A stretch of DNA of 64,000 nt from an uncultured Craurococcus sp. (GTDB taxonomy: Bacteria; Pseudomonadota; Alphaproteobacteria; Acetobacterales; Acetobacteraceae): assembly GCA_902805545.1 (NCBI GenBank), contig CADCTD010000045.1:1-64000 (forward strand). The letters are read 5' to 3'. Below, piece after piece: positions 39,900 through 48,290 of this stretch (within the stretch, counting starts at the first letter, position 1; each line of letters opens with the position of its first letter). The notes beneath the pieces are model-generated. The model made no database searches, was not told the origin of the DNA, and saw only the letters and a program-made list of their open reading frames with translations. A program made the position numbers and the translations under genes.

Positions 39900-40874
39900 T
39901 CAGCCCAGAGGATTCATGTCTGCATACGAAAATTCATAGGCTGTGATGTAATTCTTCCCACCGAGCTCACCCTTGTTCCAGCTGGTCTGCATGCCGAGCG
40001 ACGGTACCGCGTTCTCGCCACCATGCGCGTAATCCTTGGGAACGCGCTCCGTGGTCGTCCACTTTTTCGCGCCGTCGACGAAGCCGGTCAGCCGGCCATG
40101 CTCCCAGAGCAGCGAATAAGTGTGCTTCTGCGTCTCGTTGACGCCGCTGAGCATGAAGCTTTTGTAGCCATCGCCGCCGTTCGAGCCCTTCCAATGCACG
40201 GTGCTGTAGGGCGTACCGTTGGACAGGATCTCAAGCACGTCCATTTCCGGACCAGGCCATCTGTCGGTGCTCGGCCACAGCAAGGCATAGGGCCCGATAT
40301 GCCCCTCCGTCTTGACCGTGAAGCTATACAAGCCATAGCCGAATCCCTTCTCGGCGCCGGCCGGCTTGACCATCGCGCCGCTGCTCTTGTCGTCCCAAGT
40401 GCTGCGCACGGTGAGCTGGCCGTTGACGGCGGTGTCCACGCCGGGGCCCCAGCTATGCGAGAAGATGCCCTTACCGCCGTTGAAGCTCTCGACCACGTCG
40501 CGCTGCTGCCAGCCGGAGGGCAAGATCTGCTCGCCGACGGTCTTGACACCGCCGGCGGAGCCACCGATAGCGAAGTCTTTCGCACCGCCGGAGGCGAGCA
40601 TCGCCGAGCCGCCCTGCTTGGCGCCGTCGAGAAAGATGCCGTCAACATAAAGGTTGCGGTCCTTGCCTGACGAGCCGCCATAAGCGTCGTTCAGGAAGTT
40701 GACGGTGACCTTGTGCGTGCCGGCGCCAATCTCGGGAATGGAGATCGTGTCGTAATCGCCGGCTGAGTGCGACGCGCCGGCGGTCCGCATTCCGCCGATC
40801 TGCTTGCCGTCGACTGCAATGGTGTACTGCGCGTTCCCTTGCCACGCATCCTGCGAAATCCGTATGGTCAACAT
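39900..40874 (-). CDS. GH16-type glycanase with N-terminal carbohydrate-binding module
   Basis: 324 residues. Residues about 1-90 (ISQDAWQGNAQYTIAVDGKQ, FLNDAYGGSSGKDRNLYVDG) match a calcium-dependent carbohydrate-binding domain (CBM36/60-like). The rest is a glycoside hydrolase family 16 jelly roll with the catalytic signature EMDVLE (nucleophile and acid/base Glu) followed by a sandwich ending EFSYADMNP. It should cut beta-1,3/1,4-glucan or a related exopolysaccharide. No signal peptide or RTX repeats are visible, so the export route is unclear. AGGAGG lies 6 nt before the ATG. GC falls in and around it, and an IS remnant is adjacent, which suggests transfer. Confidence 0.88.
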   Translation of the reverse strand: MLTIRISQDAWQGNAQYTIAVDGKQIGGMRTAGASHSAGDYDTISIPEIGAGTHKVTVNFLNDAYGGSSGKDRNLYVDGIFLDGAKQGGSAMLASGGAKDFAIGGSAGGVKTVGEQILPSGWQQRDVVESFNGGKGIFSHSWGPGVDTAVNGQLTVRSTWDDKSSGAMVKPAGAEKGFGYGLYSFTVKTEGHIGPYALLWPSTDRWPGPEMDVLEILSNGTPYSTVHWKGSNGGDGYKSFMLSGVNETQKHTYSLLWEHGRLTGFVDGAKKWTTTERVPKDYAHGGENAVPSLGMQTSWNKGELGGKNYITAYEFSYADMNPLG

Positions 40875-41489
40875 GATGGCCTCCTGTACACGGGCAACTA
40901 TCACCTGCCTGTTAATCTCATGTTTACGTAATCGAGCTTCGACGCTACGGCTCCGATGCTGAGGCCGTACACTGCTTCCGGTAACACATGGCAGCGGCAT
41001 ACAGGAGCTTTCATAAAGTGCCGACTGAAATTTTTGAATCAGGAAACCGTCGCCTCGACACGAGGCGGCGGTAAGCTGTCACCTGCGGCTCATCCGATTT
41101 TCCGGCCGCGCGTCCTTCGGCTCCACGAGAACATGCCAGGCGCAGTCGGCGGCGAGCCGACCGTCGCCCTTCTGCTGGAAGCTTTCGACAAGCTAGCCGC
41201 GAGGGATCTCCGACCTGCTTCGCACTCTGATCGTAGAGCGCGACCAAGATCGTGCGCGTCGAGGTGCGGGGCAGCAACCCAGACAAAACTATTTGTCAAG
41301 CAGCGACTGAGGCGGTCTGGTGCGGCCGCGAACGCGTCCGGCGTTCTGGTCGCTTCGGACGGCAGGCAGCGACCGAGCGACGGCGAGAGGATGGCTCCAC
41401 ATCGCGGGATTTGCGCTGAGCCCCAGCACGGTGACGTGCGCGGCACGCTGCTTGCTTTCCCCGGCGGATACAAAGCCCGGGGTACCAGC
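40875..41489. other. Lower-GC stretch with no recognisable gene
   Basis: About 615 bp between the glycanase start and a binding-protein gene. GC is as low as 43-50% in individual 60-bp lines near 40861-41040, against about 70% on either side, then rises. Reading frames stay open on both strands but give no protein I recognise. The left end should contain the glycanase promoter. Confidence 0.6.
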
Positions 41490-43100
41490 ATGTCCCTCTC
41501 CCGCCGCGCCCTCCTCGGCGCATCCGGCCTCGCCCTCATGCCCAGAGATTGGGCAATCCCGCCCGCCGCCGCCCAGGCCGAGCGCGTCATCCGCTACGGC
41601 ATCTCGATGGCCGACATCCCGCAGACCACCGGCCAGCCCGACCGCGGCGCCGGCGCCTACCAGTTCACCGGCCACACCATCTACGACCCGCTCGTGGCCT
41701 GGGAGATGGACGTGGCCGACCGCCCCGGGAAGCTCGTCCCCGGCCTGGCGACGAGTTGGGAGGCCAGCCCCGCCGACCGCACGAAATGGGTCTTCAGGCT
41801 GCGCGAGGGCGTGACATTCCACGACGGCTCCAGCTTCGACGCCGATGCCGTCATCTGGAATTTCGAGAAGGTCCTGAACCCCCAGGCCCCGCATTTCGAC
41901 AACCGCCAGGCCGCCCAGGTCCGCCCCCGCCTGCCCTCCGTCGCCGCCTGGCGCAAGCTCGATGCGATGACCGTCGAGGTCACGACCAAGGCTGTCGACA
42001 GCATCTTCCCCTACCAGATGCTCTGGTTCCTCATCTCCTCCCCGGCGCAGTACGAGAAACTCGGCCGGAGCTGGGAGAAGTTCGCCAATCAGCCCTCCGG
42101 CACCGGCCCCTTCCGCCTGGCGAAGCTCACCCCCCGCGCCAGCGCCGAGCTCGTCCGCAACCCCGGCTACTGGGACCCGAAGCGCATCCCGAAGGCCGAC
42201 CGCGTCATCCTCGTCTGCGCCCCCGATGCGGTGACGCGTACCAACGCCCTCCTCACCGGCCAGGTCGACTTCATCGAGGCGCCCGCGCCCGACCTCGTCC
42301 CCCGCCTCAGGCAGTCCGGCGCGCGAATCGTCGAGAACGTCACGCCGCATGTCTGGAACTACCATCTGAGCCTCCTGGAGAACTCGCCCTGGCGCGACAT
42401 CCGCCTGCGGAAGGCCGCCAACCTCGCCATCGACCGCGACGGCGTGGTGGCGCTCATGAACGGTCTCGCCAAGCCCGCCGTCGGCGTCGTCGACCCGAGC
42501 TAGCCCTGGTTCGGCAACCCCAGCTTCAGGATCAGGCACGATCCCGCCGAGGCGCGGCGCCTCCTGGCCGAGGCCGGCTTCTCCCCCCGCAACCCGCTCA
42601 GGACGCGCTTCCTCGTCGCCACCGGCGGCAGCGGCCAGATGCTGTCCATGCCGATGAACGAGTACATCCAGCAGAGCTGGCGCGAGGTCGGCATCGAGGT
42701 CGCCTTCGAGCCCGTCGAGCTCGAGGTCCTCTACACCTGCTGGCGCCAGGGCGCCGCCGGCGAGCTGGCGCGCAACGTCACCGCCAACAACGTCGCCTAT
42801 GTGACGAGCGACCCGCTCTATGCGCTGATCCGCTTCTTCCACTCGAAGCAGATCGCCCCGACGGGCGTGAACTGGAGCCACTACCGCGACGCCGGGATGG
42901 ACCGCCTGATCGACACCGCCACCCAGGCCTTCGACCCCGCCGAGATCGACCGCCTGATGGCCAGGGTCCACGAGAAGGCCGTCGACGAGGCCCTGCTCGT
43001 CTTCGTCGTCCACGACACCAACCCGCATGCAGCCTCCACGAGGGTGCGCGGCTACACCCAGGCCCAGCACTGGTTCCAGGACCTCACCACGCTGGCGTAA
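41490..43100 (+). pseudogene. Dipeptide-type ABC substrate-binding protein, interrupted by amber stop
   Basis: A 536-codon reading frame coding for an SBP family 5 protein (DppA/OppA/NikA type) broken by TAG at 42501-42503, codon 338. Upstream: Tat-like signal (SRRALLGASGLAL), VPGLATSWEAS, REGVTFHDGSSFDADAVIWNF-type block and NPGYWDPKRIPKADRV. Downstream in the same frame: PWFGNPSFRIRHDPAEARRL and the normal C-terminus. One base change (for example from TCG, TGG or CAG) would explain it, so the lesion may be recent or a sequencing error. The 337-residue first part cannot form the whole fold. There are no permease genes beside it; a dppB-dppC pair lacking a binding protein lies 6.7 kb away. 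Confidence 0.85.
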
Positions 43101-43182
43101 CCACGCCATCGCGAAACCCGAAGCGGCAGCGCCCGTGCCAGCCTTCCCCCGCCGCATCCAGCGCGGCGAGGGAAGGAAACGC

Positions 43183-44268
43183 ATGGCAGATCCCATCATC
43201 GGACGCCGCTCGCTTGGCGCGCTCGCGGGCGCGCTCGCGGCAGGCGCCGCCATCCCGGCGAATGCCCAGCGCGGCTATGACCGCGGCGCCGCCCCCGCCC
43301 GCTACCCCGATGCCGACATCGTCGCCATCGACCCGAAGCGCTTCACCGCCAAGCTCGGCAACACCACCATCCGCCGCCTCGGCACCGGCTATTCCTGGGC
43401 CGAGGGCCCCGCCTGGCACGCCACCGGCCGCTTCCTCATCTGGTCCGACATCCCGGCCGACGAATGCCTCCGCCTCGTCGAGGAGGACCATTCGGTGCAT
43501 CGCCGCTTCCGCAGCCCCTCCGGCTTCTCCAACGGCAACACCTTCGACCGCGAGGGCCGCCAGATCGCCTTCCGCCACTTCCACCGCGACGTGCTGCGCT
43601 ACGAGCCGGACGGCAGCACCACGGTGCTCGCCGCCCGCGGCCCCGACGGCCCCTTCAACGCGCCGAATGACGGCGTCGTCCACCCGCAGGACGGCGCCCT
43701 CTGGTTCACCGATCCCGGCTACGGCGCGCTGATGAACTACGAGGGCCAGCGCGTGCCCGAATCCGCCAGCAGCCCCCGCCCCTTCATCAAGGAGGCGATC
43801 TACCGGCTCGACATGCAGACCGGCCAGGTAGCGAAGGTCGCCGACCAGCCCTTCAAGCCGAACGGCCTCTGCTTCTCGCCCGACTACCGCCGCCTCTACG
43901 TCGCCGACAGCGGCAAGTCCCACTACGAGGCCGCGCGGAACATCATCTGGATGTTCGATGTCGACGGCCCGCGCCTCTCCAACCCGCGCACCTTCTGCGA
44001 CATGGAATTGAACGGCAAGTCAGGCTTCGGCGACGGCCTCCGCTGCGACGTGGACGGCAATGTCTGGGTCGGTGCCGGCTGGGTCGGCGATGGCTATGAT
44101 GGCGTCCACGTCTTCGCGCCCGACGGCCAGCGCATCGGCCAGATCAGGCTGCCGGAGATCTGCGCCAATCTCTGCTTCGGCGGGGCGCGGCGGAACCATC
44201 TCTACATGACGGCGAGCCAGTCGCTCTACATGGTCCCCGTCGAGACGAAGGGGGCGCATTTCTGCTGA
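43183..44268 (+). CDS. SMP-30/gluconolactonase-like protein, exported
   Basis: 361-residue six-bladed beta-propeller of the SMP-30/gluconolactonase group. A signal sequence with twin arginine (IIGRRSLGALAGALAAG) precedes the domain. Metal-site residues are placed in SWAEGPAWH (Glu), FNAPNDGVV (Asn, Asp), KPNGLCFSPD (Asn) and GFGDGLRCDVDGN (Asp). It would hydrolyse a sugar or other lactone in the periplasm. GGAAGG is 6 nt before the ATG. The stop is followed by two strong hairpins shared with the convergent thiolase gene. Confidence 0.88.
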   Translation: MADPIIGRRSLGALAGALAAGAAIPANAQRGYDRGAAPARYPDADIVAIDPKRFTAKLGNTTIRRLGTGYSWAEGPAWHATGRFLIWSDIPADECLRLVEEDHSVHRRFRSPSGFSNGNTFDREGRQIAFRHFHRDVLRYEPDGSTTVLAARGPDGPFNAPNDGVVHPQDGALWFTDPGYGALMNYEGQRVPESASSPRPFIKEAIYRLDMQTGQVAKVADQPFKPNGLCFSPDYRRLYVADSGKSHYEAARNIIWMFDVDGPRLSNPRTFCDMELNGKSGFGDGLRCDVDGNVWVGAGWVGDGYDGVHVFAPDGQRIGQIRLPEICANLCFGGARRNHLYMTASQSLYMVPVETKGAHFC

Positions 44269-44275
44269 AGGGATC

Positions 44276-44296
44276 GCAGGAGGCTCTGCCTCCTGC
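44276..44296. terminator. First hairpin between gluconolactonase-like gene and thiolase
   Basis: Perfect 9-bp inverted repeat GCAGGAGGC / GCCTCCTGC with a 3-nt loop, 8 nt past the upstream stop codon. It forms on either strand and lies between convergent genes, so it may end transcription from both. Confidence 0.7.
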
Positions 44297-44303
44297 ACCT
44301 CAG

Positions 44304-44326
44304 CCGGGGGGAAAGCTTCCCCCCGG
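44304..44326. terminator. Second hairpin, REP-like GC-rich palindrome
   Basis: CCGGGGGG - AAAGCTT - CCCCCCGG, an 8-bp arm on each side, extendable into the A/T core. It follows the first hairpin by 7 nt. I recall similar paired palindromes after genes in related genomes, so this may be a dispersed REP-like element as well as a bidirectional terminator. Confidence 0.65.
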
Positions 44327-44340
44327 ACCCCGCCTTTAGT

Positions 44341-45516
44341 TTACACCCGCTCCAGGCACATCGCGACGCCCATGCCGCCGCCGATGCAGAGCGTCGCCAG
44401 GCCGCGCTTCGCCTCGCGCCGCTGCATCTCGAAGAGCAGCGTGTTCAGCACCCGCGCGCCGCTGGCGCCGATCGGATGGCCGAGCGCGATCGCCCCGCCA
44501 TTCACGTTGACCTTCGAGGTGTCCCAGCCGAGATCCTTGTTCACCGCGCAGGCCTGCGCCGCAAACGCCTCGTTCGCCTCGATCAGGTCGAGCGTCGAGA
44601 TGTCCCAGCCCGCCTTCTGCAGCGCCTTCCGGCTCGACGGGATCGGCCCCGTGCCCATGATGGAGGGGTCGACGCCCGCCGTCGCCCAGGAGGCGATGCG
44701 CGCCAGCGGCGTGATCCCGCGCTTCCGTGCCTCCTCGGCCGACATCACCACCAGCGCCGCGGCGCCGTCATTGATGCCGCTGGCATTGCCCGCCGTCACC
44801 GTGCCGTCCTTGCTGAAGGCCGGCCGCAGCTTCTGCAGCACCTCGAGCGTCGTCTCCGGCTTCGGGTACTCGTCGTCGGAGATCGTTACTTCGCCCTTCC
44901 GCGTCTTCACCGTCACCGGCGCGATCTCGTCGCGGAAGCGCCCGGCCTTCATCGCCTCGCCCGCCTTTCGCTGCGAGGCGGCGGCGAACTCGTCCTGCTG
45001 CTCGCGGGTGATCTGGTACTTCTGCGCGACGTTCTCGGCCGTCGTGCCCATGTGGTAGCCATGGAAGGCATCCCACAGCCCGTCCTTGATCATGGTGTCG
45101 ACGAACTGCAGGTCGCCCATCTTCTGCCCGGCGCGGAGCTGCTGCGCATGCGGCGCCTGGGTCATGCTCTCCTGCCCGCCCGCGACGACGATGCTCGCAT
45201 CGCCGGTGGCGATCTGCTGCGCCGCCAGCGCCACCGCCCGCAGGCCGGAGCCGCAGAGCTGGTTGATGCCGAAGGCCGTCCGCTCCACCGGGATGCCGGC
45301 CGCCACCGCCGCCTGCCGCGCCGGGTTCTGCCCCGCGCCGGCGGTGAGGATCTGGCCCATGATGACCTCATCCACCTCCTCAGGCCGCACGCCCGCCCGC
45401 TCCATCGCCGCCTTCAGGGCGATGGTCCCGAGCGTATGCGCCGGCAGGCTGGCGAAGGCCCCGGAGAAACTCCCCACCGGCGTGCGCGCCGCGGAGGCGA
45501 TGACGATATCGGTCAT
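44341..45516 (-). CDS. phaA: Acetyl-CoA C-acetyltransferase (beta-ketothiolase)
   Basis: Condenses two acetyl-CoA to acetoacetyl-CoA, 391 residues. The acyl-enzyme Cys-88 (INQLCGSG), the His in [14 protein letters not shown] and the second Cys in LCIGGGMG near position 377 complete the thiolase triad. Biosynthetic-thiolase length and the [10 protein letters not shown] loop agree with the PhaA/AtoB branch. It lies beside a PHA synthase-like gene and a PHA regulator, so supply of polymer precursor is likely. No phaB reductase is adjacent. Confidence 0.94.
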   Translation of the reverse strand: MTDIVIASAARTPVGSFSGAFASLPAHTLGTIALKAAMERAGVRPEEVDEVIMGQILTAGAGQNPARQAAVAAGIPVERTAFGINQLCGSGLRAVALAAQQIATGDASIVVAGGQESMTQAPHAQQLRAGQKMGDLQFVDTMIKDGLWDAFHGYHMGTTAENVAQKYQITREQQDEFAAASQRKAGEAMKAGRFRDEIAPVTVKTRKGEVTISDDEYPKPETTLEVLQKLRPAFSKDGTVTAGNASGINDGAAALVVMSAEEARKRGITPLARIASWATAGVDPSIMGTGPIPSSRKALQKAGWDISTLDLIEANEAFAAQACAVNKDLGWDTSKVNVNGGAIALGHPIGASGARVLNTLLFEMQRREAKRGLATLCIGGGMGVAMCLERV

Positions 45517-45576
45517 ATTCTGGCTCCCCTACCCATTATGCTCTGATGCCGCGCAGTCTGGACCCGCGTCGCCCGG

Positions 45577-46638
45577 CTAGCCAAGCCCACTGATCCAGCG
45601 GAGCAGCGGCCGCCACAGCGCCTCCTCCGCCCCCTGGCCGGCCACCATGCCGATATGGCCGGCTGCCGCCCCATGCACCAGGGGCCCCGGCAGGGACTTC
45701 GCCAGCGCCAGGGCGGAGGCCGGCGGGACGATCCGGTCGCGCGACGGAATGGCGAGGAAGGCCGGCATGGCGAGCCGCCCCGGCTCCACCACCTCGCCCG
45801 CCACCCGCCAGGCGCCCCGTGCCGGCGCATTCGCCCCGTACCACTGGCCGAGTACCTCGCGCGCGACGGGCGCCGCCAGCGCAACGCCGTCATTCAGCCA
45901 GTCCTCCAGCGCGACGAAGCGGCGGGCCCTGGCACTCTCCGGGTCGAGCGCCGCGAAGCCGCGATACTTCCCGGCGATGGAGAATGGATCGAGCGCCGCG
46001 AACAGCGCCTGGATCGCATCCACCGGCAGCGCCCCCGTCGCCGCCAGCAGCGGCTCCAGTCCCGGCAGCAGCGCCCCGAGCGCCTGCGCCCGCCCCGGCT
46101 CCTCCGCCCAGAAGTTCCAGGGGGTCGCCAGCAGGCCGAGCGCCCGCACCCGCTCCGGCTGCCGCAGGGCGGCCCCGAGCGCCAGCAGCCCGCCCATGCA
46201 ATAGCCGACCAGGACCACCGGCCCGTCCACGGCCCGCAACGCCCGCTCCAGCCGCCCGGCGATGTAGTCGGTCAGGCCGAAACCCCGCTCCACCACGCCC
46301 GGTTCGCCCCAGTCGAGCAGCAGCACCCGCACCCCATGCCCGGCGAGGAAGCGAAGGATCGACGCCTCCGGCATCAGGTCGAGGATATCCGCCCGGTTCA
46401 CCAGCGAGGGCACGACGAGCACCACCGGCCCCGCCCCGCCATGATCGAGCAACCGGCTTCCGCCCTCGGCCCAGAGCACCGGCAACGCCGATGTCTCCCG
46501 CCGCCAGGGATGCCGCCGATAGGCGCGGATGCCGGCCAGCAGCGCCTCGTCCTCCCGGTCGAGCACCCGCCGGACGGCGCGGGCGAAATCTTCAGGCCGG
46601 TGGCCGCTTGCGGCGAGCCGCCCGGCGAGGCGCTCCAC
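45577..46638 (-). CDS. phaC: Class III-like polyhydroxyalkanoate synthase
   Basis: 353-residue alpha/beta-hydrolase with a cysteine nucleophile: GYCMGG with Cys-147, plus Asp-301 (PSRDRIVPP) and His-328 (GHIGM), the triad of PHA synthases. LLDYG-like LLDHGG, VPSLVNRADILDLMP and VLLLDWGEPG are shared with short (class III) PhaC, about 355 residues. It should polymerise hydroxyacyl-CoA. The GTG start overlaps the small partner gene by 47 nt; a start somewhat downstream cannot be excluded, since the frame is open far upstream. PhaR and thiolase genes flank it. Confidence 0.82.
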   Translation of the reverse strand: MERLAGRLAASGHRPEDFARAVRRVLDREDEALLAGIRAYRRHPWRRETSALPVLWAEGGSRLLDHGGAGPVVLVVPSLVNRADILDLMPEASILRFLAGHGVRVLLLDWGEPGVVERGFGLTDYIAGRLERALRAVDGPVVLVGYCMGGLLALGAALRQPERVRALGLLATPWNFWAEEPGRAQALGALLPGLEPLLAATGALPVDAIQALFAALDPFSIAGKYRGFAALDPESARARRFVALEDWLNDGVALAAPVAREVLGQWYGANAPARGAWRVAGEVVEPGRLAMPAFLAIPSRDRIVPPASALALAKSLPGPLVHGAAAGHIGMVAGQGAEEALWRPLLRWISGLG

Positions 46639-46957
46639 CTCCGGCCTCGAGCGCGGCCACCCGGGCCTCGAGCTCGGCGATCCGTCCGAGGAGACCAGCG
46701 GCAGCGCCGCCATCGCCAGCCATCGCCGCATCCCGAGCAGGCCGAGATGCAGCGGCAGCGGCCGCGGCCCCCGCCTCACGCGCCGCACCCCCCTGCCATC
46801 CCATGGGCCATCCCATGGGCCATCCCAAAGCCCATCCCCCGGGCATGAGCCGCCAGGCCGCCGCCATGTCGGCATCCGCAGCCTGCGCCGCGATCTCCTC
46901 CTGCCAAAGCCCGATCCACTCCTCCGCCAGCCGGTCGAGCTCCCCTTCTCCCGCCAT
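46592..46957 (-). CDS. Small partner of the PHA synthase (PhaE-like position)
   Basis: 121 residues: an amphipathic N-terminus (LDRLAEEWIGLWQEEIAAQA), a Gly-Trp-Pro-Met repeat in the middle, an Ala-rich linker, a short coiled coil (GRIAELEARVAALEA) and a basic end (RRAARRKRPPA). It overlaps the synthase start and is far shorter than true PhaE (about 350 residues), but PhaE also ends in a coiled coil next to PhaC. It is probably a synthase activator or granule-binding protein; that is inferred from position. No database family was recognised. Confidence 0.72.
   Translation of the reverse strand: MAGEGELDRLAEEWIGLWQEEIAAQAADADMAAAWRLMPGGWALGWPMGWPMGWQGGAAREAGAAAAAAASRPARDAAMAGDGGAAAGLLGRIAELEARVAALEAGGGAPRRAARRKRPPA
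46796..46843. repeat. 12-bp tandem repeat coding for Gly-Trp-Pro-Met units
   Basis: Four adjacent 12-bp units: two identical CCATCCCATGGG copies followed by two diverged ones. On the minus strand they encode GWPMGWPM-type repeats inside the small PHA-locus protein. Since 12 is a multiple of 3, changes in copy number keep the frame. Confidence 0.9.
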
Positions 46958-47067
46958 GCCGCACCCCCACGCGCGATTGTGTGCGATGCAAAAACCCGCT
47001 TCCGCGCGGGCCGTTCCGCCGTGCTACGGTAACCGGACTGACACGCAAGAACTGCATCGGAAACGCC

Positions 47068-47682
47068 ATGGCCGACAGCACCGCCCGCGCCGAACCAATG
47101 CCCGAATCTCCCGCCAGCCAGCAATCTCCCGCCAGCCCGCCGGTGGTGGTGAAGAAATACGCCAACCGCCGCCTCTACAACACGGAATCCTCGAGCTACG
47201 TCACCCTCGAGGACTTGGCCGGCATGGTCCGCCAGGGCCGCGACTTCGTCGTTTACGACGCCAAGTCGGGCGACGAGATCACGCGTTCCGTCCTCACCCA
47301 GATTATCGTCGAGGAGGAGTCGAAGGGCCGCAACCTCTTGCCCGAGGGCTTCCTCCGCCACCTGATCGGCTTCTACGGCGACAGCCTGCAGACCGTCCTG
47401 CCCCGCTACCTCGACGTGGCGATGAACGGCTTCGCCCACCAGCAGAAGCAGATGCGCCGCTCCATGGAGCAGGCCATGGGCGGCTTCATCCCCCTCCCCA
47501 CCATGGAGGAGGTCGGCAAGCAGAACATGGCGATGATGGAGCGGGCGATGAACCTCTTCTCCCCCTTCCGCCCGCCTGAGCCGCCGCAGACCGTCGAGGC
47601 GCTCAAGGCCGAGGTCGAATCCCTGCGCCAGCAACTGGCGGAGTTGCAGGCAGCCAAGGCAGATCCATCGCGCTCCGGGTGA
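47068..47682 (+). CDS. phaR: Polyhydroxyalkanoate synthesis repressor PhaR
   Basis: 204-residue regulator that binds both DNA and PHA granules and controls phasin genes. The N-terminal DNA-binding accumulation domain is clear (VVKKYANRRLYNTESSSYVT, then DFVVYDAKSGDEITRSVL), followed by the PHB-binding helical part (LLPEGFLRHLIGFYGDSL) and a C-terminal coiled coil. Divergent from the PHA synthase pair, 110 bp apart, so it may bind in that gap. Confidence 0.94.
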   Translation: MADSTARAEPMPESPASQQSPASPPVVVKKYANRRLYNTESSSYVTLEDLAGMVRQGRDFVVYDAKSGDEITRSVLTQIIVEEESKGRNLLPEGFLRHLIGFYGDSLQTVLPRYLDVAMNGFAHQQKQMRRSMEQAMGGFIPLPTMEEVGKQNMAMMERAMNLFSPFRPPEPPQTVEALKAEVESLRQQLAELQAAKADPSRSG

Positions 47683-47792
47683 ATCGAGACCGTTCTGCCT
47701 CCATCACGCGTTCGTCACGCGCTGCGGTGGAACGGGGACCCTCCCACGGCATTGCCCAAGGTGAGACAACCACGGGCTCCGAGGGATACAAT

Positions 47793-48254
47793 ATGCCAGC
47801 AAGCACCGAGACCGGTTCGCCGCGCCCTGCCGCTCCCAAGATGGGCCAGCGTGCAAATGCTGCGGATCGCCATGTCGGCGCCCGGATCCGGGAGAGGCGG
47901 GTGATGATGGGCCTCTCCCAGCAGCAACTCGCCCGGATGATCGGGGTTACTTACCAGCAGGCTCACAAGTATGAGCGCGGCCTGAACCGTATTTCCGCCG
48001 GCCGCCTATTCGAGATCGCCCAGGTGCTGAACGTCGCCGTCTCCTGGTTCTTCGAGGGCCTGAACGACGAGCACGAGCCGAGCGAGATCTCCCCGCGCCA
48101 GCGCATGTGCCTGGAACTCGCCCGCAACTTCGCCCTGATCGACAACGAGAAGCATCAGGAGGCGCTGAGCCAGATGGCCCGGGCGCTCGCCGCCCAGAGC
48201 CTGGCGGAGAACCCGGAGCGGGAATTGGCCGTTGAGACGGAGGAGCGCCACTAA
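47793..48254 (+). CDS. XRE-family transcriptional regulator
   Basis: 153 residues with a Cro/C1-type helix-turn-helix: VGARIRERRVMMGLSQQQLA and GVTYQQAHKYERGLNRISAG, followed by an acidic, helical C-terminus. This is the alphaproteobacterial SinR-like group common near cell-envelope or PHA genes; targets are unknown. ATG was chosen with GAGGG 8 nt upstream; upstream codons read open but lack a ribosome site. It follows phaR by 110 bp in the same direction. Confidence 0.88.
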   Translation: MPASTETGSPRPAAPKMGQRANAADRHVGARIRERRVMMGLSQQQLARMIGVTYQQAHKYERGLNRISAGRLFEIAQVLNVAVSWFFEGLNDEHEPSEISPRQRMCLELARNFALIDNEKHQEALSQMARALAAQSLAENPERELAVETEERH

Positions 48255-48290
48255 GGCGCTTCACCACCGGCTCAAGGTACCCTGCTGATC

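Noticed and set aside
41011-41286. Minus-strand 91-codon frame as a possible second transposase relic
   Set aside because: Translation gave no convincing match to IS3, IS5, IS66 or IS1380 proteins.
40956-41489. Upstream in-frame extension of the binding-protein gene
   Set aside because: The frame is open but gives no family similarity; the Tat-like signal peptide begins at the ATG at 41490, and the upstream part lies in lower-GC DNA of different origin.
42501-42503. Programmed readthrough (pyrrolysine or recoding) at the amber codon
   Set aside because: No recoding signal or pyl genes seen; a plain nonsense mutation or base error explains it better.
47683-47792. N-terminally extended start of the XRE regulator right after phaR
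   Set aside because: The extension is not conserved-looking and lacks a ribosome site; the ATG at 47793 has GAGGG at good spacing.
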